A stretch of 6,902 bases of DNA from NCBI GenBank assembly GCA_905236325.1, contig CAJOPJ010000093.1, positions 1 through 6,902 of the forward strand, in the 5' to 3' direction. Origin of the DNA: an uncultured Selenomonadaceae bacterium (lineage in GTDB: Bacteria; Bacillota; Negativicutes; Selenomonadales; Selenomonadaceae). Shown here piece after piece: positions 1-5,772 of the stretch. Both the position numbers and the translations under genes were made by a program. How positions within the stretch are numbered: the stretch's first letter is position 1; each line of letters opens with the position of its first letter. The notes under the pieces were generated by a model. It did not search any database. It had not been told where the DNA came from and saw nothing but the letters and a program-made list of their open reading frames with translations.

Positions 1-279
1 ATGGCGCAAATGCTTACTGTCGCAATTTTAACTGTGGACGGAATGGAAAATAAAATTGTTCACGGTTACAAACACGCAGGAACTTTTCACAAGGAAGTTT
101 TGCCTGGCGATTGTTTGAAAATGGATGCGCAAATTATTTCATTCAGGCGTGGCTTGTGTATTGGCAAAGTTCAAGGCTTTGTTGATGATGAGCTTGCTTG
201 CGAACTTGAAACGACAATAATTATTCCGGAAATTTTTAATCAGTTTAAACCAAAAAAAAATGTGCATGAACAAGGATAA
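1..279 (+). CDS. FabZ-like hotdog dehydratase, C-terminal part (5' end outside window)
   Basis: This is the C-terminal 92 residues of a FabZ/FabA-type hotdog protein, the family that dehydrates 3-hydroxyacyl-ACP in the cytoplasm. The ATG at base 1 is very probably internal. The first residues, MAQMLTVAILTVDG, align without gaps to residues 68-81 of the intact hotdog protein at 4859-5311, and they match the end of the FabZ 'EAMAQ' helix. About 67 N-terminal residues, including the catalytic His and Glu positions, are therefore upstream and cannot be judged. The motif VLPGDCLKMDAQI matches the family's strand 'V.PGD.L...' and GKVQGFVDDELACE matches its final strands. The tail IPEIFNQFKPKKNV resembles the tail of the hotdog protein at 5308-5769 (IPDVMEKFRPKGKV), so these two may be the closer pair. 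It ends 3 bases before the TPP-enzyme gene, whose ribosome binding site (AAGGA, 272-276) lies inside this gene. The fold is secure; the substrate is unknown. Confidence 0.85.
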   Translation: MAQMLTVAILTVDGMENKIVHGYKHAGTFHKEVLPGDCLKMDAQIISFRRGLCIGKVQGFVDDELACELETTIIIPEIFNQFKPKKNVHEQG

Positions 280-282
280 AAA

Positions 283-2064
283 ATGGAACGAATTGCAGAT
301 TATGTTATAAAAAAAATAATTGAAGCCGGTTGCGGCGATATTTTTTTTGTCAATGGTCGCGGAATTTTGTATCTTACCGACGCTGTTGCAAAAAATAACA
401 ATTTAAATCCAATTTCGACTTATCATGAACAAGGCGCATCATTTGCAGCGATGGCTTACGCTGCCGAAAAAAATATTTCTGCTTGCTTGGTTTCGACAGG
501 TTGCGCGGCTACAAATGCTGTGACTGCCTGTCTTTGTGCATATCAAGACAATTTGCCTGTAATTTTTATTTCCGGTAACAATCCTCTTGCCGAAAATTCC
601 AGACATACCGGCTTAAAAATTCGCACTTATGGTTCGCAGGAAACCGACATTATTGAAATTGTAAAATCTTGTACAAAATACGCCGTGATGTTGGAGAATA
701 CTGAAAATGCCGCCGCCGAAATTGAAAAAGCAATTTGGATTGCAAGGAGCGGACGCAAAGGTCCTGTGTGGATTGATATTCCGCTTGATGTTCAAAATAT
801 GCGCTTAGAATCCGAAAGCGTTCAACATTTTCAGCCGCCGACTTTGCCGACAAATTTTGATTATCTTGAAACGCAAGCTGAAAAAATTGTTGCAGATTTA
901 AATTCTGCCGAACGACCAATTTTGCTGATTGGTGGCGGTTCAAAGTCTGCAAAAAAATTTGTTGCAAATTTTGCTCAGCAAATAAAAATTCCAACAGTTT
1001 TTTCACCTGCGGCTTGTGATATTTTTGGCGCGGCGAATGAAATTTCAATCGGCGCAGTTGGAAGTATTGGCGGCAGTCGTGCAGGAAATTTTGCCCTGCA
1101 AAATGCTGATTATGTTTTAGTATTGGGCAGTAAATTATCTTCACAATTAACAGGAGTTCGGAAAAATTTTGCACGCGCCGCAAAAATTACTGTTGTTGAT
1201 ATTGATGAAGGCGAACACAAAAAAATCGGCGTGCATATCGATAACTTTATCAAATCTGACATTGCAGAAATTTTAACCAGATTGGCTGATAAAAAAATTT
1301 GTCGCGTGAATGAAACTTGGCTTGAAAAATGTTTGCATTGGAAAGAAATTTTTTCAATCCGCAATGAAAAATTTTTTTCTGAACTGCGTGCGAAAGATGA
1401 ACTTGATATTTATTCAGTCGCAGATAATTTGTCCGAAATTTTGCCGCAAGACGCAACAGTTATCACTGACGCAGGTTTTGAGGAACTGATTATACCTTCC
1501 ACAATAAAATTTAAAGCTAATCAGCGTTGTTTATTTCCTGCGGCGCAAGGTGCTATGGGTTATGCAATTCCGGCGATAATTGGTGCGTATGCGGCAGGTT
1601 GTAAAAATATTTTCTGCATAGTTGGCGACGGTTCAATTATGATGAACATTCAGGAACTTGGCTTGATTGTCGCAAAAAATATTCCTGCTAAAATTTTTGT
1701 AATCAACAACAATATGTATGCTGTGATTCGACGCAGACAGCGCGATTTATTCCGCAGTCGAACTATTGGCAATGATCCTTCGGACGGATTGCCTCAGCCT
1801 GATTTTGAAAAAATTTCAGCAAGCGTCGGAATTAAATATTTAAAAATCGACTCGGCAAAAAATTTTAAATCGGTAACCTCAACTGATTTTGAAAATCCTG
1901 CCTTAATCGAAGTCATTTGTACGCCTGAACAAAAATATTTGCATGAATCTTACGCGCTGACTGAAAAGCGTCGATTGGTGCACAGACCTATTGAAGATTT
2001 GTCGCCGTTCTTGGACAGGGAAATTTTTCGCTCCGAAATGATTATTGATATGCTTGAAGATTGA
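283..2064 (+). CDS. Acetolactate-synthase-like thiamine pyrophosphate-dependent enzyme
   Basis: This 593-residue protein has the full three-domain layout of the acetolactate synthase / pyruvate oxidase family. The N-terminal pyrimidine-binding domain (about 1-170) carries the cofactor-activating Glu49 in YHEQGASFAAMAYA. The central domain (about 190-330) has RPILLIGGGSKSA and an NADYVLVLGSKLSSQLTG segment typical of acetolactate synthases. The C-terminal PP domain has the TPP/Mg motif GDGS (448-451) followed by INNNMY (474-479). Such enzymes usually decarboxylate pyruvate or another 2-keto acid and transfer the two-carbon unit to an acceptor. In polysaccharide loci, relatives such as YerE of yersiniose synthesis attach this unit to a keto-sugar. 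Housekeeping valine/isoleucine synthesis is unlikely, because no ilv genes or small regulatory subunit are adjacent and NeuB follows directly. The C-terminal RPIEDLSPFLDREIF resembles tails I associate with TPP enzymes of glycan clusters. The ATG is supported by AAGGA at 272-276. Family is confident; donor and acceptor are unknown. Confidence 0.9.
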   Translation: MERIADYVIKKIIEAGCGDIFFVNGRGILYLTDAVAKNNNLNPISTYHEQGASFAAMAYAAEKNISACLVSTGCAATNAVTACLCAYQDNLPVIFISGNNPLAENSRHTGLKIRTYGSQETDIIEIVKSCTKYAVMLENTENAAAEIEKAIWIARSGRKGPVWIDIPLDVQNMRLESESVQHFQPPTLPTNFDYLETQAEKIVADLNSAERPILLIGGGSKSAKKFVANFAQQIKIPTVFSPAACDIFGAANEISIGAVGSIGGSRAGNFALQNADYVLVLGSKLSSQLTGVRKNFARAAKITVVDIDEGEHKKIGVHIDNFIKSDIAEILTRLADKKICRVNETWLEKCLHWKEIFSIRNEKFFSELRAKDELDIYSVADNLSEILPQDATVITDAGFEELIIPSTIKFKANQRCLFPAAQGAMGYAIPAIIGAYAAGCKNIFCIVGDGSIMMNIQELGLIVAKNIPAKIFVINNNMYAVIRRRQRDLFRSRTIGNDPSDGLPQPDFEKISASVGIKYLKIDSAKNFKSVTSTDFENPALIEVICTPEQKYLHESYALTEKRRLVHRPIEDLSPFLDREIFRSEMIIDMLED

Positions 2065-2076
2065 GGAAGTGGTTTA

Positions 2077-3117
2077 ATGGCAAAATGTATTTTGCGCGAT
2101 GGCTTTGAAGTCGCAGATTTTTCTTCGCCATACTTTGTGGCTGAAGTAAACAGCAGTCACGGTGGCAATATCGAACGCGCTAAGCAAATGATTGATGCGT
2201 CAATTGAAATTGGTTGCAACTGCGTTAAATTTCAATCTTGGTCGGCTGAAAGTCTTTATTCAAAAACTTACTATGATTCCGTGCCATATTCAAAAAGATT
2301 TGTAACTAAGTTCGCGCTGAAACCTGAACAGCTGAAAGATTTAGCCGATTACTGCGCCACAAAAAATATTGCCTTCAGTTCTACGCCGTACTGCGAAGCG
2401 GAAGTTGATTTTTTAGCTGAAGAATGTAATGTGCCGTTCATAAAAATTGCGTCAATGGAAATTAACAATCCAAAATTTTTAAAGTACATCGGCGCAAAAA
2501 AATTGCCGATTGTTTTATCAACCGGAATGAGTTCTGCTGAGGAAATTGAATTTGCTGTGCGGACTTTGGAAACTGCCGGCGCGGAACAGATAATTTTGTT
2601 GCATTGCGTTTCAATCTATCCGACAGACTTAAAAACAGTCAACTTAAATAACATTATTGGCTTGCGTGAAAAATTTCCGCAGTATCCAATTGGATTTTCA
2701 GACCACACAGAAGGCGATGCCGCAGCAATTGCCGCCACAACTTTGGGCGCGTGCTTAATTGAAAAGCATTTGACTTTGGATAAGACGCGTGCAGGAATGG
2801 ATAACGCAATGGCGACTGAGCCGCCTGAATTTAAAAATCTTGTCAACAAATGCCGTGAAGTTTCAATCGCACTTGGCAGCAAGGAAAGAATTGTAAGCAA
2901 AGCAGAACTTGAGCAAAGTAAAAAAATGCGTCGCAGTTTAATTGCAGTTCGCGACTTAGCTAAAGGCGAAATTTTTTCTGAAGAAGATTTTTACGCAAAA
3001 AGACCTGGCGATGGTATAAGTCCAAACCAAATTGATAAATACATAGGAAAACACGCCGCACGCGACATTCCGGCAGACACAATTTTACAGCCGAAAGATT
3101 TTGCAGAGGAAATTTGA
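2077..3117 (+). CDS. NeuB-family sugar-acid synthase (PEP-dependent) with SAF domain
   Basis: This 346-residue protein has the normal length and order of the N-acetylneuraminate / legionaminate / pseudaminate synthases, which condense phosphoenolpyruvate with a hexosamine to give a nine-carbon 2-keto acid. A TIM barrel (about 15-265) contains VKFQ (50-53), STPY (102-105), IASMEINN with Glu128, STGMSS, HCVSIYPT and GFSDHT. His210 and His231 (in EKHLTLDK) are 21 residues apart, the same spacing as the metal-binding pair His215/His236 of meningococcal NeuB. The C-terminal SAF (antifreeze-like) domain starts near 287 and has RPGDGISP (309-316), whose Arg normally reaches the sugar N-acyl group in the partner subunit. 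Two signatures are unusual: AEVNSSHGGN replaces the usual AEIGxNHNGD, and GMDNAMATEPPEF replaces GPD(H/S)xxSLEPxEF. These suggest a divergent subfamily, so I do not assign neuB, legI or pseI. The ATG at 2077 follows GAGGAAG at 2063-2069, which overlaps the upstream stop. No epimerase or cytidylyltransferase is visible in the window. Confidence 0.9.
   Translation: MAKCILRDGFEVADFSSPYFVAEVNSSHGGNIERAKQMIDASIEIGCNCVKFQSWSAESLYSKTYYDSVPYSKRFVTKFALKPEQLKDLADYCATKNIAFSSTPYCEAEVDFLAEECNVPFIKIASMEINNPKFLKYIGAKKLPIVLSTGMSSAEEIEFAVRTLETAGAEQIILLHCVSIYPTDLKTVNLNNIIGLREKFPQYPIGFSDHTEGDAAAIAATTLGACLIEKHLTLDKTRAGMDNAMATEPPEFKNLVNKCREVSIALGSKERIVSKAELEQSKKMRRSLIAVRDLAKGEIFSEEDFYAKRPGDGISPNQIDKYIGKHAARDIPADTILQPKDFAEEI
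3105..3110 (+). promoter_or_regulatory. Ribosome binding site fixing the first SDR start
   Basis: AGAGGA lies 8 bases before the ATG at 3119. An in-frame TTG at 3101 would extend the protein by six residues, but it lies upstream of this site and has no comparable signal. The ATG is also where the SDR-type N-terminus begins, so 3119 is the better start. Confidence 0.7.
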
Positions 3118-3118
3118 A

Positions 3119-3838
3119 ATGAAAATTTTACAAGATAAAGTTGCGTTGATAAGTGGCGCAAGTCGTGGAATTGGAAAAGCCATTGCTGAAAAATTTGTTC
3201 AAGAAGGCGCAACTGTTTACGCAGGAATGAGGAATTTGGATAACAATATTTCTGCCGAAAATATAATTCCGATTTTGCTTGATGTTGAAGATAAAAATTC
3301 TATCAAGGAAGCCGTCTTGAAAATAAAATCTGAAGTCGGAAAGATTGATATTTTGGTAAACAATGCCGGTATAACTTTTGTTGAAAGATTGGAAATGCTG
3401 AGCGAAAAACATTTGCATAAAATTTTTGATACAAATGTTTTTGGTCTTATCAATGTTACGCAAATGGCAATTCGGCTTTTAAAAAAATCTGCCTCCGCCA
3501 CAATCATAAATCTGTCATCGGTTATGTATGATCAAGGCGATATTGGACAAACTGCTTATGGCGCGTCAAAAGGCGCAGTTGCAAGTTTAACCAAAATTTG
3601 GGCGAAGGAATTTGTTTCTCAAGGAATTAGAGTAAATGCTGTTGCGCCGGGCTACGTTGCTACAGATATGTTTAAAAATCTCAGCAAAGATGAATTTGAA
3701 AATTTTGCTGAAAAAGTCGCGTTGAAAAGAATTGCAGAGCCTGATGAAATTGCCAATGTTATTTTGTTTTTGGCAAGTGATATGTCCAGTTACATAACCG
3801 GCGAAATTATCAATGTAAATGGCGGCTTGGTTTTGTAG
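3119..3838 (+). CDS. FabG-like short-chain dehydrogenase/reductase (first of tandem pair)
   Basis: This 239-residue classical SDR most resembles 3-oxoacyl-ACP reductase (FabG), which reduces a 3-keto group with NAD(P)H in the cytoplasm. Visible motifs are the nucleotide loop SGASRGIG (12-19), where Arg16 suggests NADPH; LDVED (54-58), the usual adenine-contact region; NNAG (81-84); Ser134 in NLSSVMY; the catalytic Tyr147 and Lys151 in YGASK; and VAPGYVATDM. The C-terminus, YITGEIINVNGG, is the standard SDR end. The Ser-Tyr-Lys triad is intact, so it should be active. The start is ATG 3119, one base after the NeuB stop, so translation is likely coupled. The carrier protein and dehydratases downstream fit acyl-ACP reduction, but SDRs in glycan loci also act on sugars, so a keto-sugar substrate remains possible. 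Its 3' end is almost identical to that of the next gene. Confidence 0.9.
   Translation: MKILQDKVALISGASRGIGKAIAEKFVQEGATVYAGMRNLDNNISAENIIPILLDVEDKNSIKEAVLKIKSEVGKIDILVNNAGITFVERLEMLSEKHLHKIFDTNVFGLINVTQMAIRLLKKSASATIINLSSVMYDQGDIGQTAYGASKGAVASLTKIWAKEFVSQGIRVNAVAPGYVATDMFKNLSKDEFENFAEKVALKRIAEPDEIANVILFLASDMSSYITGEIINVNGGLVL
3746..3829 (+). repeat. Direct repeat, copy 1 (3' end of first SDR gene)
   Basis: Bases 3746-3829 match 4507-4590 with only four differences (3778, 3812, 3813 and 3814), and the first 66 bases differ at a single position. This is far more similar than the rest of the two SDR genes, where the proteins look less than half identical by eye. Recent gene conversion or unequal crossover between the tandem copies is the likely cause. 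Confidence 0.9.
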
Positions 3839-3845
3839 GAGGTGA
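3837..3845 (+). promoter_or_regulatory. Full-strength Shine-Dalgarno deciding a TTG start
   Basis: AGGAGGTGA is a perfect nine-base match to the anti-Shine-Dalgarno end of 16S rRNA. It begins inside the TAG stop of the first SDR gene (3836-3838). The GGAGG core sits 7 bases before TTG 3850. This strong site supports the TTG as a real start and would allow efficient re-initiation by ribosomes finishing the upstream gene. Confidence 0.85.
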
Positions 3846-3849
3846 GGAG

Positions 3850-4599
3850 TTGGAAAAACTTTTAACAGGCAAAGTCGCATTGATTACCGGCTGTGACAGT
3901 GGAATTGGTCGGCAGGTTTGTAAAATTTTTGTCAATCAAGGCGCGACAGTTTATGCAAATTTGCTTTCTGAAAAATCTGTCGAAACTTTGGTTTTTGAAT
4001 GTCAAAATTCAGCCGGCAAAATTATTCCGATTGTTTTTGACATTACTGACAAGAAAAAAATTTTAGACTGCATTAAGCAAATTAAAAATGAACAGTCCAA
4101 GCTGGATATTTTGGTTAATAACGCCGGTTGGAAAAAAGATTGCGTTATTGAAATGATTGACGATGGCAGTTTGCAAAAAATGCTTGATGTTAATGTCACA
4201 GGCGCAATTCACATAACACAATCTGCTTTGCGATTGATGAAAAAAAATAATTTAGGCGGTGCGATTGTAAATATTTCTTCGCTGGTTGGATTGAAAGGCA
4301 ATGTCGGTCAATCGGCTTACGGTTCGACTAAAGGCGCGGTTGCAAGTTTAACCAAAAGCTGGGCGAAGGAATTTGCGCCTTCCAAAATTCGCGTTAATGC
4401 AGTCGCTCCCGGCAGCGTCGATACGCAAATGTTCTATGAAATGAACGCAAAAGATATTCAAAGCAGCATTGAGGCTATTGGAATGAAAAGGTTGGCTAAA
4501 CCTGAAGAAATTGCCAATGTTATTTTGTTTTTGGCAAGCGATATGTCCAGTTACATAACCGGCGAAATTATCGGCGTAAATGGCGGCTTGCAAATGTAA
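3850..4599 (+). CDS. FabG-like short-chain dehydrogenase/reductase (second of tandem pair)
   Basis: This 249-residue SDR starts at TTG, fixed by the perfect Shine-Dalgarno at 3837-3845. Motifs are TGCDSGIG (13-20) for the nucleotide loop, FDITD (63-67), NNAG (90-93), Ser144 in NISSLVG, Tyr157 and Lys161 in YGSTK, VAPGSVDTQM, and the C-terminal YITGEIIGVNGG. The catalytic triad is intact. The loop has Cys-Asp-Ser where the first copy has Ala-Ser-Arg, and the Arg that often favours NADPH is missing, so cofactor preference may differ between the pair. The region around residues 40-58 is longer than in the first copy. The two genes look like an old tandem duplication that has diverged, with the 3' ends homogenised later. 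Its likely role is reduction of a second keto group, on an acyl-ACP or on a sugar. It lies 23 bases before the carrier-protein gene. Confidence 0.9.
   Translation: MEKLLTGKVALITGCDSGIGRQVCKIFVNQGATVYANLLSEKSVETLVFECQNSAGKIIPIVFDITDKKKILDCIKQIKNEQSKLDILVNNAGWKKDCVIEMIDDGSLQKMLDVNVTGAIHITQSALRLMKKNNLGGAIVNISSLVGLKGNVGQSAYGSTKGAVASLTKSWAKEFAPSKIRVNAVAPGSVDTQMFYEMNAKDIQSSIEAIGMKRLAKPEEIANVILFLASDMSSYITGEIIGVNGGLQM
4507..4590 (+). repeat. Direct repeat, copy 2 (3' end of second SDR gene)
   Basis: This is the second copy of the tract at 3746-3829. The single mismatch in the first 66 bases is C at 4539 against T at 3778, a synonymous change in a Ser codon. Similarity ends abruptly after the GGL codons near both stops. 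Confidence 0.9.
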
Positions 4600-4622
4600 T
4601 TTTTTTAAGGAGTGTATTTAAA

Positions 4623-4859
4623 ATGAACAATTTGGAAAAGTATGAAAATGTTTTTATTGATGTTTTTGGCGTGACGAAAGAACAACTGCCAAGTTTGGAA
4701 TATCAGCAGATTGAAACTTGGGATTCAGTCGGTCATATGTCTTTGATTGGCGCGTTGGAAGATGCTTTCGACATTATGATGGACACTGATGACATTATTG
4801 ATTTTAATTCGTTCGAAAAAGGCAAGGAACTTTTGCAGAAGTATGAGGTCAAATTTTGA
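4623..4859 (+). CDS. Acyl carrier protein
   Basis: This 78-residue acidic protein has the length and pattern of a free-standing acyl carrier protein, which carries acyl intermediates as thioesters on a 4'-phosphopantetheine arm. The attachment site is Ser35 in WDSVGHMSLIGALEDAFDI. The common motif is DSL; here it is DSV, followed by GHM, a form I associate with specialised carrier proteins rather than the housekeeping AcpP. The helix III region DTDDIIDFNSFEKGKELL matches the normal end of the fold. The ATG is preceded by AAGGAGTG at 4607-4614. The stop TGA overlaps the ATG of the next hotdog gene by one base (TGATG), so the two are probably translationally coupled. Its place between the SDR pair and the dehydratase-like pair makes it the probable carrier for all of them. 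No phosphopantetheinyl transferase is in the window, so a cellular one would be needed. Confidence 0.93.
   Translation: MNNLEKYENVFIDVFGVTKEQLPSLEYQQIETWDSVGHMSLIGALEDAFDIMMDTDDIIDFNSFEKGKELLQKYEVKF
4845..4849 (+). promoter_or_regulatory. Ribosome binding site for the intact hotdog gene
   Basis: GAGGT lies inside the end of the carrier-protein gene, 9 bases before ATG 4859 and 6 bases before an in-frame TTG at 4856. Either start would be served and the proteins differ by one residue. ATG is preferred as the standard codon and gives the TGATG stop-start overlap. Confidence 0.6.
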
Positions 4860-5311
4860 TGATTTTGGAAAATCTCAATACTAAGGCGATAAAAAAATAT
4901 CTTGCAAATCGGTATCCTTACTTGCTGATTGACGCGGCGACAAAAATTGAAGTTGGAGTACGCGCGGAAGGTTATAAAAATTTCACTGCTAATGAATGGT
5001 TTTTTCCTGTGCATTTTCCGGAAGAACCAATCGTGCCGGGAATGTTGCAAGCCGAAGCGTTAATTCAGCTGCTAAGTTTGACTGTGTTGACAATAGAAGG
5101 CAATGAACAAAAAAATATTCGCCCAAGTTTTGGAAATAAAATCAGATTTAAAAGGCGTGTTGTGCCGGGCGATAAGTTAGAAATTTTTGCCGAATTGACT
5201 TCATTTGAAAATAATATTGCGCAAGGTCGGGCAACAGGTTTTGTTCAAGGCGAAGAAGCCTGCAGTGGCGAATTTATTTTTTCAGTTGGGAAAGTTGGCG
5301 ATTTTAATTGA
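4859..5311 (+). CDS. FabZ-like 3-hydroxyacyl-ACP dehydratase, active site intact
   Basis: This 150-residue single hotdog-fold protein matches the usual FabZ length. FabZ removes water from 3-hydroxyacyl-ACP to give trans-2-enoyl-ACP. The N-terminal NRYPYLLID (17-25) corresponds to the FabZ 'HRYPFLLVD' segment. The active site reads FFPVHFPEEPIVPGMLQAEALIQ: His52 is in the HFPxxPxxPG motif and Glu66 is in the helix that normally reads 'EAMAQ', so both catalytic residues are present. VVPGDKLEIFAEL and GRATGFVQGEEACSGEFIF form the C-terminal strands. The gene overlaps the carrier-protein stop by one base and the next hotdog gene by four bases, which places it in a tightly coupled ACP-dehydratase-dehydratase block. 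Housekeeping fatty acid synthesis is less likely, because no fab condensing enzyme adjoins it and hotdog relatives are present in three copies in this window. The substrate is unknown. Confidence 0.88.
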   Translation: MILENLNTKAIKKYLANRYPYLLIDAATKIEVGVRAEGYKNFTANEWFFPVHFPEEPIVPGMLQAEALIQLLSLTVLTIEGNEQKNIRPSFGNKIRFKRRVVPGDKLEIFAELTSFENNIAQGRATGFVQGEEACSGEFIFSVGKVGDFN

Positions 5312-5769
5312 AATTAAACAATCAAGAAATTCAGCATTATCACCGCCACAGATTTCCTTACCTGCTTGTGGATTGCGTTGAAGATATTGAGCCCGGCAAA
5401 TATGCAAATGGCTATAAAAATTTCACGGAGGATGAATGGCTTTTCCATTGCAATTTGCAAGATGATGAACCTGTTCCTTTCACAATGTTGATTGAAGTTC
5501 TTACTGAAATTTTCTTGTTGCCTATTTTAATGTTAGATGACAACGCAGGAAAAACTACAAATTTCATTGGCGCGGATGAAGCAAAGTTATTTTGTGAAGT
5601 TTATCCAGGCGACAGATTGAATGTAAAAACAAAAATCAAAAGCTACAGATTTGGCGTAGCTGACGGAGTTGCCGAAGGTTTTGTCGGCGATAAATTGGTT
5701 TGCAGTGCAAAATTAAAATTTGTCATTCCAGATGTCATGGAAAAGTTTCGTCCAAAAGGCAAGGTATAA
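5308..5769 (+). CDS. FabZ-like hotdog protein with catalytic His replaced (probable non-catalytic partner)
   Basis: This 153-residue hotdog protein is clearly paralogous to its neighbour: HRFPYLLVD (14-22) and GYKNFTEDEW (35-44) align with NRYPYLLID and GYKNFTANEW. In the active-site segment the neighbour's EWFFPVHFPEEPIVPG becomes EWLFHCNLQDDEPVPF. The catalytic His position is therefore Asn49, and the flanking Pro and Gly that shape the active-site turn are lost. The Glu in the following helix is kept (Glu63). Normal FabZ dehydration is unlikely from this subunit alone. The start is TTG, overlapping the upstream TGA by four bases (TTGA). No good Shine-Dalgarno is visible, so translation probably depends on coupling. 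No other start would keep the conserved N-terminus. The 1:1 coupling suggests a heterodimer with the intact hotdog protein, comparable in principle to mycobacterial HadAB/HadBC, where only one subunit is catalytic. Alternatively it has a different activity or a binding role. Confidence 0.85.
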   Translation: MKLNNQEIQHYHRHRFPYLLVDCVEDIEPGKYANGYKNFTEDEWLFHCNLQDDEPVPFTMLIEVLTEIFLLPILMLDDNAGKTTNFIGADEAKLFCEVYPGDRLNVKTKIKSYRFGVADGVAEGFVGDKLVCSAKLKFVIPDVMEKFRPKGKV

Positions 5770-5772
5770 ATC

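Noticed and set aside
252..260. A run of nine A near the end of the first hotdog gene as a possible frameshift site.
   Set aside because: It lies within the last ten codons, and a -1 shift would only reach a nearby stop at 267-269 with little change to the protein.
309..348. Runs of eight A (309-316) and eight T (341-348) near the 5' end of the TPP-enzyme gene as possible phase-variation tracts.
   Set aside because: Such runs are common in this AT-rich sequence, the frame is intact, and there is no long G/C tract or multi-base repeat of the usual contingency-locus kind. Strain comparison would be needed to revive the idea.
650..1183. A 177-codon minus-strand open frame inside the TPP-enzyme gene.
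   Set aside because: It is antisense to well-conserved TPP-enzyme sequence, has unusual composition rich in Gln, Phe and Leu with no domain pattern, and fits a chance frame.
283..2064. Assignment of the TPP enzyme as housekeeping ilvB.
   Set aside because: There is no ilvN, ilvC or leu gene beside it, and it is embedded with NeuB and acyl-carrier genes. The family match alone does not justify the symbol.
4600..4622. The 23-base gap with a T run before the carrier-protein gene as a terminator or promoter.
   Set aside because: There is no GC-rich stem before the T run and too little space for -35 and -10 boxes. The gap is filled by the AAGGAGTG ribosome binding site.
5427..5438. GGAGG followed closely by ATG inside the His-less hotdog gene, as a hidden internal start.
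   Set aside because: Both nearby ATGs are out of frame with the gene and lead to no meaningful reading frame. The bases encode the conserved GYKNFTEDEW segment, which explains them.
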